A stretch of DNA of 64,000 nucleotides from Thermoproteota archaeon (lineage in GTDB: Archaea; Thermoproteota; Korarchaeia; Korarchaeales; Korarchaeaceae). The stretch's first letter is position 1. Each line of letters starts with the position of its first letter. The stretch is taken from assembly GCA_027491555.1 (NCBI GenBank), contig JAOZGN010000013.1, positions 52,453-116,452 of the forward strand. Direction: 5' to 3'. The position numbers and the translations under genes were made by a program. Shown in pieces: positions 8,802 to 16,942 of this stretch. The notes beneath the pieces are model-generated. The model did no database searches. It worked only from the letters and a program-made list of their open reading frames with translations, and was not told the origin of the DNA.

Positions 8802-9233
8802 TTGGATACTCGCGATCAGGACAGGACTGAGGGCGCTAAGTTACGAAAGCTCGTCAGGACTCTTAGGAGAAGGAGCTCCAAGATCTCCCTAACCGTGGCT
8901 GAGGCGGGGATGATCCAGCGAGCAATCAAGAGGGCCTCGAATAGGCTGCGTGGCAAGAAGGGCGCGGTAGTCGTCGGAAGAAAGACCATAGCGTTTGACG
9001 GGGAGATGGCGTTCGTCTTCCCGGGACATCCCAGGGTGAGTACCTTCGTTGAGAGGCTGAGAAAGCGGGGGTTCATGGAGCTCGTCAGCAGCAAGCCGAA
9101 GGTTTACGTCGGCCCAGGCGTGGTCGTCGCGGCCATCGTACTGTTTCGAAATGAGATCGTGGCGAAGAGACGCTGGGCGGAGGGTGTAGACGACCTAGTC
9201 CTATCACTTCTCCTCAAAGAGCTGGAGGGGTGA
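8802..9233 (+). CDS. Hypothetical protein, basic
   Basis: 143 aa, not recognised. The N-terminus is strongly basic and helical (KLRKLVRTLRRRSSKI), the middle has a KGAVVVGRKTIAF strand pair, and VYVGPGVVVAAIVLF is hydrophobic but short and probably buried. Nucleic-acid binding would fit the charge, but no motif proves it. TTG start; an AT-rich TATA-like stretch (about 8741-8750) lies upstream, and the next gene begins 3 nt after the stop, so the two form an operon. Confidence 0.65.
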   Translation: MDTRDQDRTEGAKLRKLVRTLRRRSSKISLTVAEAGMIQRAIKRASNRLRGKKGAVVVGRKTIAFDGEMAFVFPGHPRVSTFVERLRKRGFMELVSSKPKVYVGPGVVVAAIVLFRNEIVAKRRWAEGVDDLVLSLLLKELEG

Positions 9234-9236
9234 GTC

Positions 9237-9755
9237 TTGGAGAAGAAAAGCCGTCTGTTTGTGGGGAGCCCTCCCATCGTCTACATAGGTGCGGATGACC
9301 TAGGCGGAGAAGTCGGGACCGGAGAGATATGCAGGGAGGGGGCCGTAAACCTAGGGTCTCTCTCCCTCAGTGAGGTGAGGCTGTTCAGAACGAAGTTGGC
9401 GCCTCCTTCCGTGATCGGCAGGGGTGATGAGAACGTGGCGTGGGCTATTGAGGCCCGTGGGGATCCTTGGACGCTTCTCGAAGAGTTTGGATCGCTCGTT
9501 GCGGAGAAGAGCGGTCCAGAGAGCAACCCGGGGCTGGCCCTCCTCCTAGACTCTCCGCCCCCTGACCCCTTGGTGGCGCTAGCGGAGAGGATCTGCAGAG
9601 AGCGCGTATCTATCGAGGAGGTCTACAAGGCGGCTGAAGCTCACGGCGTAGAACTGTGGGAACTGGGTGGGGCCGGCTCTGGGGTGATTGGCGCCTTCGC
9701 AGCGGCCGTCCTGAGCTCGGTGGGGATGGCGGAGAGAGTACCGCTGGAGGTTTAA
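9237..9755 (+). CDS. Stand-alone protein resembling the N-terminal part of TiaS
   Basis: 172 aa. The order of motifs follows the first half of archaeal tRNA-Ile2 agmatidine synthase TiaS: an initial strand with VYIGADDLGG (TiaS has a GIDDTDS element), RLFRTKLAPP then a GRG element (TiaS RLxRLNPxxP..TRGNGA), SNPGLALLLD (TiaS TNPGVVxxxx), and GSGVIGAFAA (TiaS GxGLIGALAA). The second Asp-rich signature is altered, and the C-terminal OB-fold and zinc ribbon that bind tRNA are absent; full TiaS is over 400 aa. It may be a paralogue recruited to another substrate. This is remote similarity judged by eye. Confidence 0.5.
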   Translation: MEKKSRLFVGSPPIVYIGADDLGGEVGTGEICREGAVNLGSLSLSEVRLFRTKLAPPSVIGRGDENVAWAIEARGDPWTLLEEFGSLVAEKSGPESNPGLALLLDSPPPDPLVALAERICRERVSIEEVYKAAEAHGVELWELGGAGSGVIGAFAAAVLSSVGMAERVPLEV

Positions 9756-9833
9756 ATTCGCCAGCCGGAGTTCTGTACAGGCGCCGATGAGGTCAATTCC
9801 TTCACCTGATCAGTGAGGATTGATGGGCGGACC

Positions 9834-9863
9834 GAGGCGCCCCTAAAACGCTTTAGGCGCCTC
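9834..9863 (+). terminator. Hairpin downstream of the TiaS-like gene
   Basis: GAGGCG and CCTAAA pair with TTTAGG and CGCCTC across a 4-nt loop; the left arm carries two extra C. It lies 79 nt after the preceding stop and before an AT-rich region. It may mark transcript end, but no T run follows on the plus strand. Confidence 0.35.
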
Positions 9864-9974
9864 AAATAGGATTCCAATTTACGTTGAACACATCTTCTCA
9901 AGAGATCCTTCTTACCTCGCTCTCGTAGGCCTCTAGGCCCTCTTCTTCTAGTCGGCTAGTCCCCTTGAGGATTC

Positions 9975-10223
9975 TTAGCCCGATATTCGGTCTATGAATT
10001 CCTTGATTATCTGAGCCGCGGTCTGCTCACCTCTAAACGCTAAGAGCCACTTATAAAGGAGTAGACCCACTATGAAACCTGTGTTAAACGATCTTCTCTC
10101 AAGTTCTTTAACTTCTACCGTACTCAATTCCTTGGCAAAGGGCTCCATGGGGCAGAAACTCTTAGCCCAGTCGAGGAGGCTTGATGCTTCGACCCAATCT
10201 CCTTTTCCCTTAACCAGAGCCAA
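9975..10223 (-). CDS. Small hypothetical protein in an AT-rich segment
   Basis: 82 aa, not recognised. It has a plausible amphipathic composition (SSLLDWAKSFCPMEPFAKEL, GFIVGLLLYKWLLAF, AAQIIKEFIDRI) and could have one weak membrane segment. The surrounding sequence 9890-10480 is more AT-rich than its neighbours. A second open frame at 10210-10455 partly overlaps it but has no protein-like features. This could be a real small gene or the remnant of a larger one. The whole stretch 9756-10568 holds nothing else I can identify apart from the serS promoter at its right end. Confidence 0.35.
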   Translation of the reverse strand: MALVKGKGDWVEASSLLDWAKSFCPMEPFAKELSTVEVKELERRSFNTGFIVGLLLYKWLLAFRGEQTAAQIIKEFIDRISG

Positions 10224-10568
10224 TCAACTCCTTACTAGGTATTAACCTTCCTTCAATATAAAATTCATCACATAAATTCTTGGACCTCCCCTTAAGAGGG
10301 TTTGGGAGCACGTTCAGAGTGGGACCTTCCTGAAGACGGAGCGCGGTAGGAGGGCTCCACGCCAAGGGGACTCGGCAGTTGAAATGCCTGAGGATTCTAG
10401 AGGTTATTTTCCTGCCTGTGAAAAGCAGGCTCGTATAGAGGCCACCAGAAAGCAAACCGGGCTAGTCCGGAGGTTGAGGAATGGGTAACTGGCTGATCTT
10501 CTTAGATGCACTCTAGAGAGCAACCTAAACGCTTTAATCGCTCTCTACTCTCGCGATGATGATACGAA

Positions 10569-11939
10569 GTGTGGAGCGTGCTCGAGTTCATCCGAACCAA
10601 ACCCGAAATTCTCAAGGAAGATCTCGCACGGAGAGGTATGGACCCCAAGATAGTGGATGAAATCGCCGATCTCGATACCAGGTGGAGAGAGATCAAGTTC
10701 AGGCTTGACGAGCTGAGGAGGTACAGAAATGAGCTCACTGCAAGGATAGCGAGAGCCCAAGGTAGCGAGAAGGAGGATCTCCTAAGGGAGGCCAAGCGAG
10801 TTGCGCAGGAGGTCAAGTCGCTTGAGGCTGAGTACTCTAGACTGACGAAACAGAGGCAGGAGGCTCTCTGGGGGCTACCAGCAGCTCCTATTCACCCTGA
10901 AGTGCCAACGTGTCCTGAGGGAGAGGAGGGCGTACCCATAAGATTCTGGGGGAGGCCTAGGGTCTGGAGGGGTCACGTCGAGCAGTTCCTCCAGCAGACC
11001 GAGAGGTGGGGCTTCAAGGTAGACTATGAGGTCATTGATTGGAGGCCAGTAGGTCACGCCGATGAGGCAGAGAAGGTGCTAGAACTTGCGGACACTAAAA
11101 GGGCCGCCAAGGTTTCTGGAGCTAGATTCTACTACCTCTACGACGACCTAGTCTGGCTCGACATAGCCTTGATACTTTTTGCGGTAGATAGGCTGACGGC
11201 CAAGGGCTTCCGTCTCGTCATCCCTCCCTACATGATGAAAGGAGAGCTCTACAGAGGAGTGACGCCTCTAGAGGACTTCATAGACGCGATCTATAAGGTG
11301 GAGGGAGAAGATCTCTTTCTGATCAGTACCTCTGAGCACCCGCTCGTCGCGCAGCACGCTGGAGAGGAAATACAGGACGCGAGCCTCCCGCTCATGTACG
11401 TAGGAATGAGCCCTTGCTTCCGCAAGGAGGCCGGGGCCCATGGGAGAGACACTAAGGGGATATTCAGGGTACACCAGTTCCACAAGGTAGAGCAAGTGGT
11501 CCTCTGCATGCCCGAGGAGAGCTGGGAGTGGCACGAGAGGCTTATTCAAAACGCCGAAGAATTCTGGCAGGCCCTCGGAATTCCATACAGGATAATCGAC
11601 ATATGCGCTACGGAGCTGGGCCCGCAGGCCGCTAGAAAGTTCGATTTAGAGGCCTGGATGCCGGCGCAGGGCAAGTACCGTGAGATGGTGAGCTGCAGCA
11701 ACTGCCTGGACTGGCAGGCGTTCAGGCTGGGAATCAGGTACATAAGGGGCGACGGAACCAGGGGCTACGTCCATACACTCAACAGCACGGCTATTGCCAC
11801 CACCAGGGCCATCACCGCGATCATCGAGAACTACCAGCAACCTGATGGGGCCGTAGAGGTACCAAAGGCCTTGAGACCCTACCTAGAACCCTTCGATCGC
11901 GCCCCGAAGGAGGTCATCCTGCCCGCGTCCGAGAGGTGA
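10569..11939 (+). CDS. serS: Seryl-tRNA synthetase (common class II type)
   Basis: 456 aa with a GTG start. The N-terminal tRNA-binding coiled coil spans residues about 30-105 (WREIKFRLDELRRYRNEL ...). Class II motif 2 is CFRKEAGAHGRDTKGIFRVH, and motif 3 is in GYVHTLNSTAIATTRAITAI with the following NYQQPDGAVEVPKALRPY that marks ordinary SerRS rather than the rare methanogen type. It charges tRNA-Ser (and tRNA-Sec where present). An AT-rich box near 10530-10536 lies about 35 nt upstream. It is followed by nikR after 70 nt. Confidence 0.97.
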   Translation: MWSVLEFIRTKPEILKEDLARRGMDPKIVDEIADLDTRWREIKFRLDELRRYRNELTARIARAQGSEKEDLLREAKRVAQEVKSLEAEYSRLTKQRQEALWGLPAAPIHPEVPTCPEGEEGVPIRFWGRPRVWRGHVEQFLQQTERWGFKVDYEVIDWRPVGHADEAEKVLELADTKRAAKVSGARFYYLYDDLVWLDIALILFAVDRLTAKGFRLVIPPYMMKGELYRGVTPLEDFIDAIYKVEGEDLFLISTSEHPLVAQHAGEEIQDASLPLMYVGMSPCFRKEAGAHGRDTKGIFRVHQFHKVEQVVLCMPEESWEWHERLIQNAEEFWQALGIPYRIIDICATELGPQAARKFDLEAWMPAQGKYREMVSCSNCLDWQAFRLGIRYIRGDGTRGYVHTLNSTAIATTRAITAIIENYQQPDGAVEVPKALRPYLEPFDRAPKEVILPASER

Positions 11940-12009
11940 GGCCACCTCGCGCTCAGTTCGATACACTCAATAAGATGCTGCTGTCTGCCTCCCTCAGGGA
12001 GGGTCCGGG

Positions 12010-12450
12010 CTGACTGAGATAACACGTACCGGTGTTTCCATTCCCAGTGGGCTCCTCAAGGAGCTTGATAGGATCGTCGAGGCTTTGGACGTTCCCAGCA
12101 GATCGAAGGCCATAAGCGAGGCCATCGCAGAGTACATAGGCGACCGGGCCTGGTTGCTCGAGGGTGGAGAGGATTACGAGATTGTGGGATCAGTGACTGT
12201 CCTGTACAGGCATGAGGAGACATCAGAGAAAATCACCGAGGTTCAACACAGGTTCATCGACATAATCAGGTCGACCTCTCACGTTCATTTGGATGTCGGG
12301 AGATGCCTCGAAGTCACGATAATCGCCGGGCCCGTGTCAAAGGCGAGGGAGTTTGTGAGGACGCTCCACTCCATCAGGGGCGTAGAGGCTATAAGGGCGT
12401 CCGTGTTCCCCGTGGGGGGGGCAAGCGATCATGGCCACCCCCACTGCTGA
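12010..12450 (+). CDS. nikR: NikR-type nickel-responsive regulator (probable CTG start)
   Basis: Ribbon-helix-helix plus ACT-like regulator that represses nickel uptake when Ni is bound. The N-terminal RHH domain is only complete if the frame is read from CTG 12010 (T-E-I-T-R-T-G-V-S-I-P-S-G-L-L-K-E-L): between the upstream stop at 11971 and residue 26 no ATG, GTG or TTG exists, and GGAGGG (11998-12003) sits 6 nt before the CTG. The Ni ligands are conserved: QH, then HVH and C in TSHVHLDVGRCLEV. The C-terminus has an extra HGHPHC tail that could bind metal. Its last 20 nt overlap the spermidine synthase start. The target genes are not in view. Confidence 0.88.
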   Translation: MTEITRTGVSIPSGLLKELDRIVEALDVPSRSKAISEAIAEYIGDRAWLLEGGEDYEIVGSVTVLYRHEETSEKITEVQHRFIDIIRSTSHVHLDVGRCLEVTIIAGPVSKAREFVRTLHSIRGVEAIRASVFPVGGASDHGHPHC

Positions 12451-13309
12451 GAGAGAGAAGACCAACGTATGGTTCACGGACCACCACACGGAGAATCTCA
12501 CTCTCTCCTTCCGGGTCAAGAGCTTCCTCTGGTCAGAGAAGAGCAGGTACCAGAGGATAGACGTGCTGGACACGTACGAGTACGGCCGCATCTTGGTCTT
12601 GGACGGCCTGATCCAGCTCACAGAGCGGGACGAGTTCATCTACCATGAGATGCTGGTCCACCCTGCGATGATGACGCACCCCAAGCCCGAGAGGGTGTTG
12701 ATCGTGGGGGGCGGGGATGGCGGGGCAGCCAGGGAGGTTCTGAAGCACCCTACCGTCCGGAGGGTAGTCCAAGCAGAGCTTGACGAGAGGGTGGTGGAGG
12801 TCTCGAAGAGGTTCTTCCCTCACCTGGCGGCCTCCTACTCCGACCCGAGGCACGAACTCGTCATCGCGGATGGGTACGAGTTCATGGGTCGGACGGAGGA
12901 ACGGTTCGACGTGGTCATTGTCGACAGCACCGATCCAGTCGGAGAGGCAAGAAAGCTCTTCACTAGAGACTTCTACTCGAGGGTCAAGGCCGTTCTGGCA
13001 GAGGGCGGCATAGCCGTGGCCCAGGCGGAGACTCCCTTCCTCTACCCGCAGATCACCAAGGGGCTCTATGACGTCTTCAGGTCCGTGTTCAGGCACGCTA
13101 GGCTCTACTTGGCCTTCACGCCCACCTACCAGAGTGGGATGTGGGGCTTCGTAATGGGCTCTGATTCTCCCCTCGAAGTCGACAGGGACCTTCTCGAGAG
13201 GCGGTACGCGGAGAGGGGTCTAGAGGGGTTCACGCAGTTCTACAACCCCGGAGTGCACCTGGGCCTCGCCGAGCTGCCGAACTTCCTGAGAGACCTCATC
13301 TCTCGCTAG
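12431..13309 (+). CDS. speE: Spermidine synthase / aminopropyltransferase
   Basis: 292 aa. Transfers the aminopropyl group of decarboxylated SAM to putrescine or, in thermophiles, agmatine. Family motifs: VGGGDGGAAREVLKH (SAM-like cofactor site), the acidic ELDERVVEVSKRFFP, the catalytic IVDSTDPVGEARKLF, and TYQSGMWGF near the C-terminus. The N-terminal beta domain begins TNVWFTDHHTENLTLSF. ATG 12431 lies inside the nikR 3' end, so the two are co-transcribed and probably translationally coupled. The 3' end overlaps the convergent helicase gene by 14 nt. Substrate preference cannot be read from sequence. Confidence 0.94.
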   Translation: MATPTAEREKTNVWFTDHHTENLTLSFRVKSFLWSEKSRYQRIDVLDTYEYGRILVLDGLIQLTERDEFIYHEMLVHPAMMTHPKPERVLIVGGGDGGAAREVLKHPTVRRVVQAELDERVVEVSKRFFPHLAASYSDPRHELVIADGYEFMGRTEERFDVVIVDSTDPVGEARKLFTRDFYSRVKAVLAEGGIAVAQAETPFLYPQITKGLYDVFRSVFRHARLYLAFTPTYQSGMWGFVMGSDSPLEVDRDLLERRYAERGLEGFTQFYNPGVHLGLAELPNFLRDLISR

Positions 13310-15173
13310 CTCTCTCCAGGTTCTTGGAGGCCCACTGCCTGAGGTAGTGCGGCAGGTCGTCGTGGTATACCACCGTGGCCGTCTCCCTAATGAAGTCGGG
13401 GAGGAGAGAGAAGTAGACCGCTCTCGCGTACCTGTTATCCCCGAGCACGAATATGCCTGGCTCGTCGTGGGCTCTGATGACCCTGCCGAGCGCCTGAGAG
13501 GCTCTTCTGAGCGCGGGCACCACGTAGGCAAGGTACCTCCCCCTCTCCCTCCCGTGCTCCTTTTCTCTGAATTCCAGAAGGAGCTGGGTCCTAGTGTTCA
13601 TGCGGTCGAAGGGTATCCCGACCAGATATACTCCAACGAGTTCCCTTCCCGGGAAGTCCGCCCCCTCGCTGAATCTCCCGCCCATTGGAGCCAGTAAGAC
13701 CGCGGGCCTCTCGGTCTCGGCGGCCCGCTTGAACTCCTCGAGTACCCTCCGGGCCTCGTCCCCGCTCATGTCTTCCCTCTCCACGAAAAGGGGCCTGCCC
13801 AGCCTGGCGCACGCCTCCGAGACGCCGTCGAGTATCTCCCCCTGAACCCTGTAACTGGCAGTGAACACGGCAACGTTTCCGGGCACGCTCTCCAAGTAGT
13901 CGGCGACGGAGTCCACGTAGGCTTCGGCCATATCAGGCGGGAGGGACTCGCCCCTGGTCGTCAGGTCCTTGGTGATGTACGACTCGACCCTCTCGGGATC
14001 GACCTCAGAGGGCACTTGGGCGGAGGCACACGAGTCCAGGCCGACGGCTTCCGCGAACGCGTCGATCGGGGCGAGGGTGCCAGACATGAATATCCTGGCG
14101 TAGAACCTCGGCCAGATCCCCGAGAGGAACTCCCGGGCCCGCATGTCCCAGACCTCGAACTCGAGGCGATCTCCCCTTGCCCTCGAGACTATGAAGGCCA
14201 CTCCATCCTCTCCCGCCAGCCTGAGGCACTTCTCGAGGAACTCTCCTAGGTGGTGCAGAGACGACCTAGGCGCCTTCCCCTCGGCGACCCTGAACCTCTG
14301 AACCTGGGCCCCGAGCTTGATGATACTCGCAACATCCTCTTCATCAAGCCCGCCAGCCGCCAGGAGGTCAAGGGGGTAGAAGATCCCGTCCTCACTGATT
14401 TTCTGGCCCACCCTCCTCATCTCAGCCAAGATGGACCTGAGGCTATCCAGCATATCGATCTCCTCAGGGAAGTACTCCCTCACCTCTTCGATTGCCCTCT
14501 CGACCGTCGTGGTGGTGATCTTCTCCGAGTTTACCGACATGGCCGCGCCTTCGATGTTGTGTGCCTCATCTACGACTAGGATCGACTTGCCGAACGGGAC
14601 GATCCTCCTTATGGCCCAGCCGGCGGGTCCCAGGATGTAGTTATAGCTCAGGGCCACCAGCTTCGCGTCCCTCAGGGCCAGGAACTGGAGGTAGTAGGGG
14701 CACATCCCCTTCTCCGCGGCCATCCTCATCAGCTCCGAGAACGTCAGGGGCCTGTCGGTCAGGCCCGGGAAGGAGCGGACCCTCCTGTAGTACGTGCACG
14801 TCTCCTTCTTCAGACGGCAGAGGTTCTCGACGGCCCTATAGTCCTTGATCCCCCTCTCTCTCGCCAGGAGGCACATGTCCCTCTTTCCCCTGAGCGAGAG
14901 TCCGAAAGGCCCCTCGCCCCAGCTCTTCCACACCGCCATCAGCTCCTCTATGGGCCTGTCCGTCTCGTTTCCCGTCCTGACCGCCCAGATGATCCTGAGA
15001 TCGGAGCCCTCTGTCTCCTCGAGTAGGGCAGCGAGAACCACAGGGGTCTTTCCGAACCCCGTGGGTGCCTGAATGCAAATGTTGACCCCCTTCCGCAGGT
15101 TGGCGGCTATGAATTCGATCAGTTCGACCTGACGCTCCCTCGGCCGGTAGGGGAAATACTTGAAGCGGCTCAT
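13296..15173 (-). CDS. XPD/Rad3-family superfamily 2 DNA helicase with probable Fe-S cluster
   Basis: 625 aa, close to archaeal XPD. Motif I is APTGFGKTPVVLAALLEE, motif II VVDEAHNIEG, and motif VI lies in ALGRVIRAHDEPG. Four cysteines between motifs I and II (RDMC, NLC, ETC, GMC) have the arrangement that binds the 4Fe-4S cluster in XPD/DinG helicases. It should be a 5'-3' DNA helicase acting in repair. Its start overlaps by 4 nt the stop of the membrane-anchored winged-helix regulator, so it lies in that operon, an unexpected pairing. Whether it is XPD itself or a paralogue depends on whether another copy exists elsewhere. Confidence 0.9.
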   Translation of the reverse strand: MSRFKYFPYRPRERQVELIEFIAANLRKGVNICIQAPTGFGKTPVVLAALLEETEGSDLRIIWAVRTGNETDRPIEELMAVWKSWGEGPFGLSLRGKRDMCLLARERGIKDYRAVENLCRLKKETCTYYRRVRSFPGLTDRPLTFSELMRMAAEKGMCPYYLQFLALRDAKLVALSYNYILGPAGWAIRRIVPFGKSILVVDEAHNIEGAAMSVNSEKITTTTVERAIEEVREYFPEEIDMLDSLRSILAEMRRVGQKISEDGIFYPLDLLAAGGLDEEDVASIIKLGAQVQRFRVAEGKAPRSSLHHLGEFLEKCLRLAGEDGVAFIVSRARGDRLEFEVWDMRAREFLSGIWPRFYARIFMSGTLAPIDAFAEAVGLDSCASAQVPSEVDPERVESYITKDLTTRGESLPPDMAEAYVDSVADYLESVPGNVAVFTASYRVQGEILDGVSEACARLGRPLFVEREDMSGDEARRVLEEFKRAAETERPAVLLAPMGGRFSEGADFPGRELVGVYLVGIPFDRMNTRTQLLLEFREKEHGRERGRYLAYVVPALRRASQALGRVIRAHDEPGIFVLGDNRYARAVYFSLLPDFIRETATVVYHDDLPHYLRQWASKNLERASER

Positions 15174-16384
15174 CTACCTCTACTCTGTCCGGCGTCCGCA
15201 AGGTGATAAATGGGAGACTCTCCATCCAGCGTGATGATCCTCCTCCCCCTCGTCCTCCGCGTGATCACCAACCCGAGCCTCTCGAGTATGTCAACGTTTC
15301 TCTTCACGGTCTCGGTGGAGACCCTCAGCCTGTCGGCGAGAGACCGGATGGTCTGCTGGCCCTCCTCCTGGAGGACGGTCAGTATGCTCCTGCGCGTGGG
15401 GTTGCGGAGGGCCGCGCGGACCACCGCTTCTCTCCTCCTGCCTGGCAGGAAGTAGAGTCTCTCCCCCAGTATCTCCTCCGAGGTGACGAGGCCCTCCCTC
15501 TCCATTATCCCGAGGTGGTGTGACAGTGTGCTGCGCGGGATCTGAAGCTCGTCGCTGAGTTCGGACAAGCTGGCGGCCCCCACGTCCTGCAGGAGGGAGA
15601 GAAGCACGGCCCTTACGGGGTGATCCAAGGTATCAGATCTGGCGATTCTCCTAGCCCCAACTGGAGGTGAGAGGAGGGGCTTCTTCCTCTGGAGGGCGGC
15701 CTTCAGAGAGCCCAGTACCGCCGCCCCCCCGAGGGCGACCGCCGCGAACCCGGCGGGTATCGGCGTGCCGGGCATGAGGTACTCCAACAGGGCACCTATC
15801 ATCTCTAGGAGGGTGTTGGGGTCTTTCAGAGCCCAGTCAGTGAGGTTTGAACATACCAGTACGATTGGGGGGTCGTCTCCGACTACCATTACCGCTGGTA
15901 CCCCGTCCTCAAAGGTGTACACCACCTCAACGCCTGCTGCGGACAGCATCCCCCTCTCCACGCCCGCCGGAAAGTCGATGGTATCGAGCCCATCGCCCCT
16001 CTCGAGGGGAACAAGCCTCCCGCTCTCGTTGATGCTGTATGTACCCTTGAGCTGGGCTGGAATGCTCGTGAGGGCATCTATCATCTCCATGCCCACGAAG
16101 ATCGGGGCTCTTTTCTGACTCGGAGGGCTGGAGGCACCAAGAAATACCACTATGGCCTCCAGCTCATCGGGTTGAAGAGCCCTGGCGTTAATCACGATTA
16201 CCCCACCGGTCCCGTTCGCAGACGAGAGGCTCCACAGCACGTCATCGCTGGCGTAGACTCCCACGGTAAATCGGCCGTCTGCAGACAGCGTAGCGACAGG
16301 TGGTAACGTCAAAACTGAGAGGAATAGGAAAGTCGCTGCAAGCAGCTGGGTCCTCAGTCGCTGGATCCCGGGAGGAGGTTTCAT
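15170..16384 (-). CDS. Membrane-spanning sensor-regulator with two winged-helix domains
   Basis: 404 aa from ATG 16384. Order: signal/anchor (LLAATFLFLSVLTL, residues about 14-30), an extracytoplasmic domain of about 190 aa (VGVYASDDVLWSLSSANG ...), a membrane helix around AGFAAVALGGAAVLGSL, then two cytoplasmic ArsR/MarR-like winged helices (SLSELSDELQIPRSTLSHHL and TIRSLADRLRVSTETVKRNV). It looks like a one-component system: the outer domain senses something and the inner domains bind DNA. A TATA-like box (minus-strand AAAAAAGGTATAAC, about 16419-16432) is about 40 nt before the ATG; TTG 16447 is a less likely start. The helicase follows with 4-nt overlap, and the giant surface operon lies just upstream. 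Confidence 0.78.
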   Translation of the reverse strand: MKPPPGIQRLRTQLLAATFLFLSVLTLPPVATLSADGRFTVGVYASDDVLWSLSSANGTGGVIVINARALQPDELEAIVVFLGASSPPSQKRAPIFVGMEMIDALTSIPAQLKGTYSINESGRLVPLERGDGLDTIDFPAGVERGMLSAAGVEVVYTFEDGVPAVMVVGDDPPIVLVCSNLTDWALKDPNTLLEMIGALLEYLMPGTPIPAGFAAVALGGAAVLGSLKAALQRKKPLLSPPVGARRIARSDTLDHPVRAVLLSLLQDVGAASLSELSDELQIPRSTLSHHLGIMEREGLVTSEEILGERLYFLPGRRREAVVRAALRNPTRRSILTVLQEEGQQTIRSLADRLRVSTETVKRNVDILERLGLVITRRTRGRRIITLDGESPIYHLADAGQSRGR

Positions 16385-16489
16385 TCGGTATTCAGTTAGG
16401 CTCTTAGGGGGGTTCGTTATACCTTTTTTGGTGTCTCGGATCGTCAAGATTGCCTGAGATGGCGACCAGATGTTTGAATCAGCCCTGTA

Positions 16490-16942
16490 TCATTCCCACG
16501 TCAGCCCCCTAATCCTAATGTAACCCGCCCTTTCTAACCGAAGGAGAGCAGAAGTTATTGCAAACGGCGTGACTCCCCACTCTTCGGCCAGTTCGGCTGG
16601 CCTAAGGGCTCCTCGCTCGGCCAGGTAGGCGAGGAGCCTCCTCTCCAGATCCGAGAGGCCGGTCGAGTCAACGGCCTCTGGAAGGACCTCGACCATCAGG
16701 CGATACCTCGACGGCATGGGCGGAAGAACTTCGGAGTGATAGTACGAGAGGGAGGTCAGCGCGCCGGCGAGTACCGCCAGTGAGGCCGCCAGCGCCTCCT
16801 GCCTTGGCGTGAGAACGGGGGAGAGTACCGTAACCACCAGAAGGGACACTACCGTTATCGCAAGTCCAAGCTCAACGGCGGCCATGGTCCTCCTTCTCTT
16901 TCTCCTATCCAGGGCTTCCTCCAGTCCGATAACGGCGCTCAT
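16490..16942 (-). CDS. Two-helix membrane protein with cytoplasmic winged helix
   Basis: 150 aa. Two closely spaced membrane helices (ELGLAITVVSLLVVTVL and ALAASLAVLAGALTSL) are followed by a winged-helix domain (LERRLLAYLAERGALRPAEL then GVTPFAITSALLRLERAGYI). The ATG overlaps the stop of the 3113-aa surface-protein gene by 4 nt, a sign of coupled translation. It is probably a membrane-tethered transcription factor that works with the giant protein, whose cytoplasmic tail ends next to it. The nearest relatives by shape are archaeal membrane-bound MarR/TrmB-like proteins. The target is unknown; its own operon promoter is one candidate. Confidence 0.75.
   Translation of the reverse strand: MSAVIGLEEALDRRKRRRTMAAVELGLAITVVSLLVVTVLSPVLTPRQEALAASLAVLAGALTSLSYYHSEVLPPMPSRYRLMVEVLPEAVDSTGLSDLERRLLAYLAERGALRPAELAEEWGVTPFAITSALLRLERAGYIRIRGLTWE

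Noticed and set aside
9784..9825. C/D-box sRNA
   Set aside because: A GATGA, a CTGA and a TTGATG occur in order but the first box has a mismatch and the final D box is missing.
10210..10455. 81-aa open frame upstream of the small AT-rich gene
   Set aside because: Odd composition, no start signal, overlaps a better candidate.
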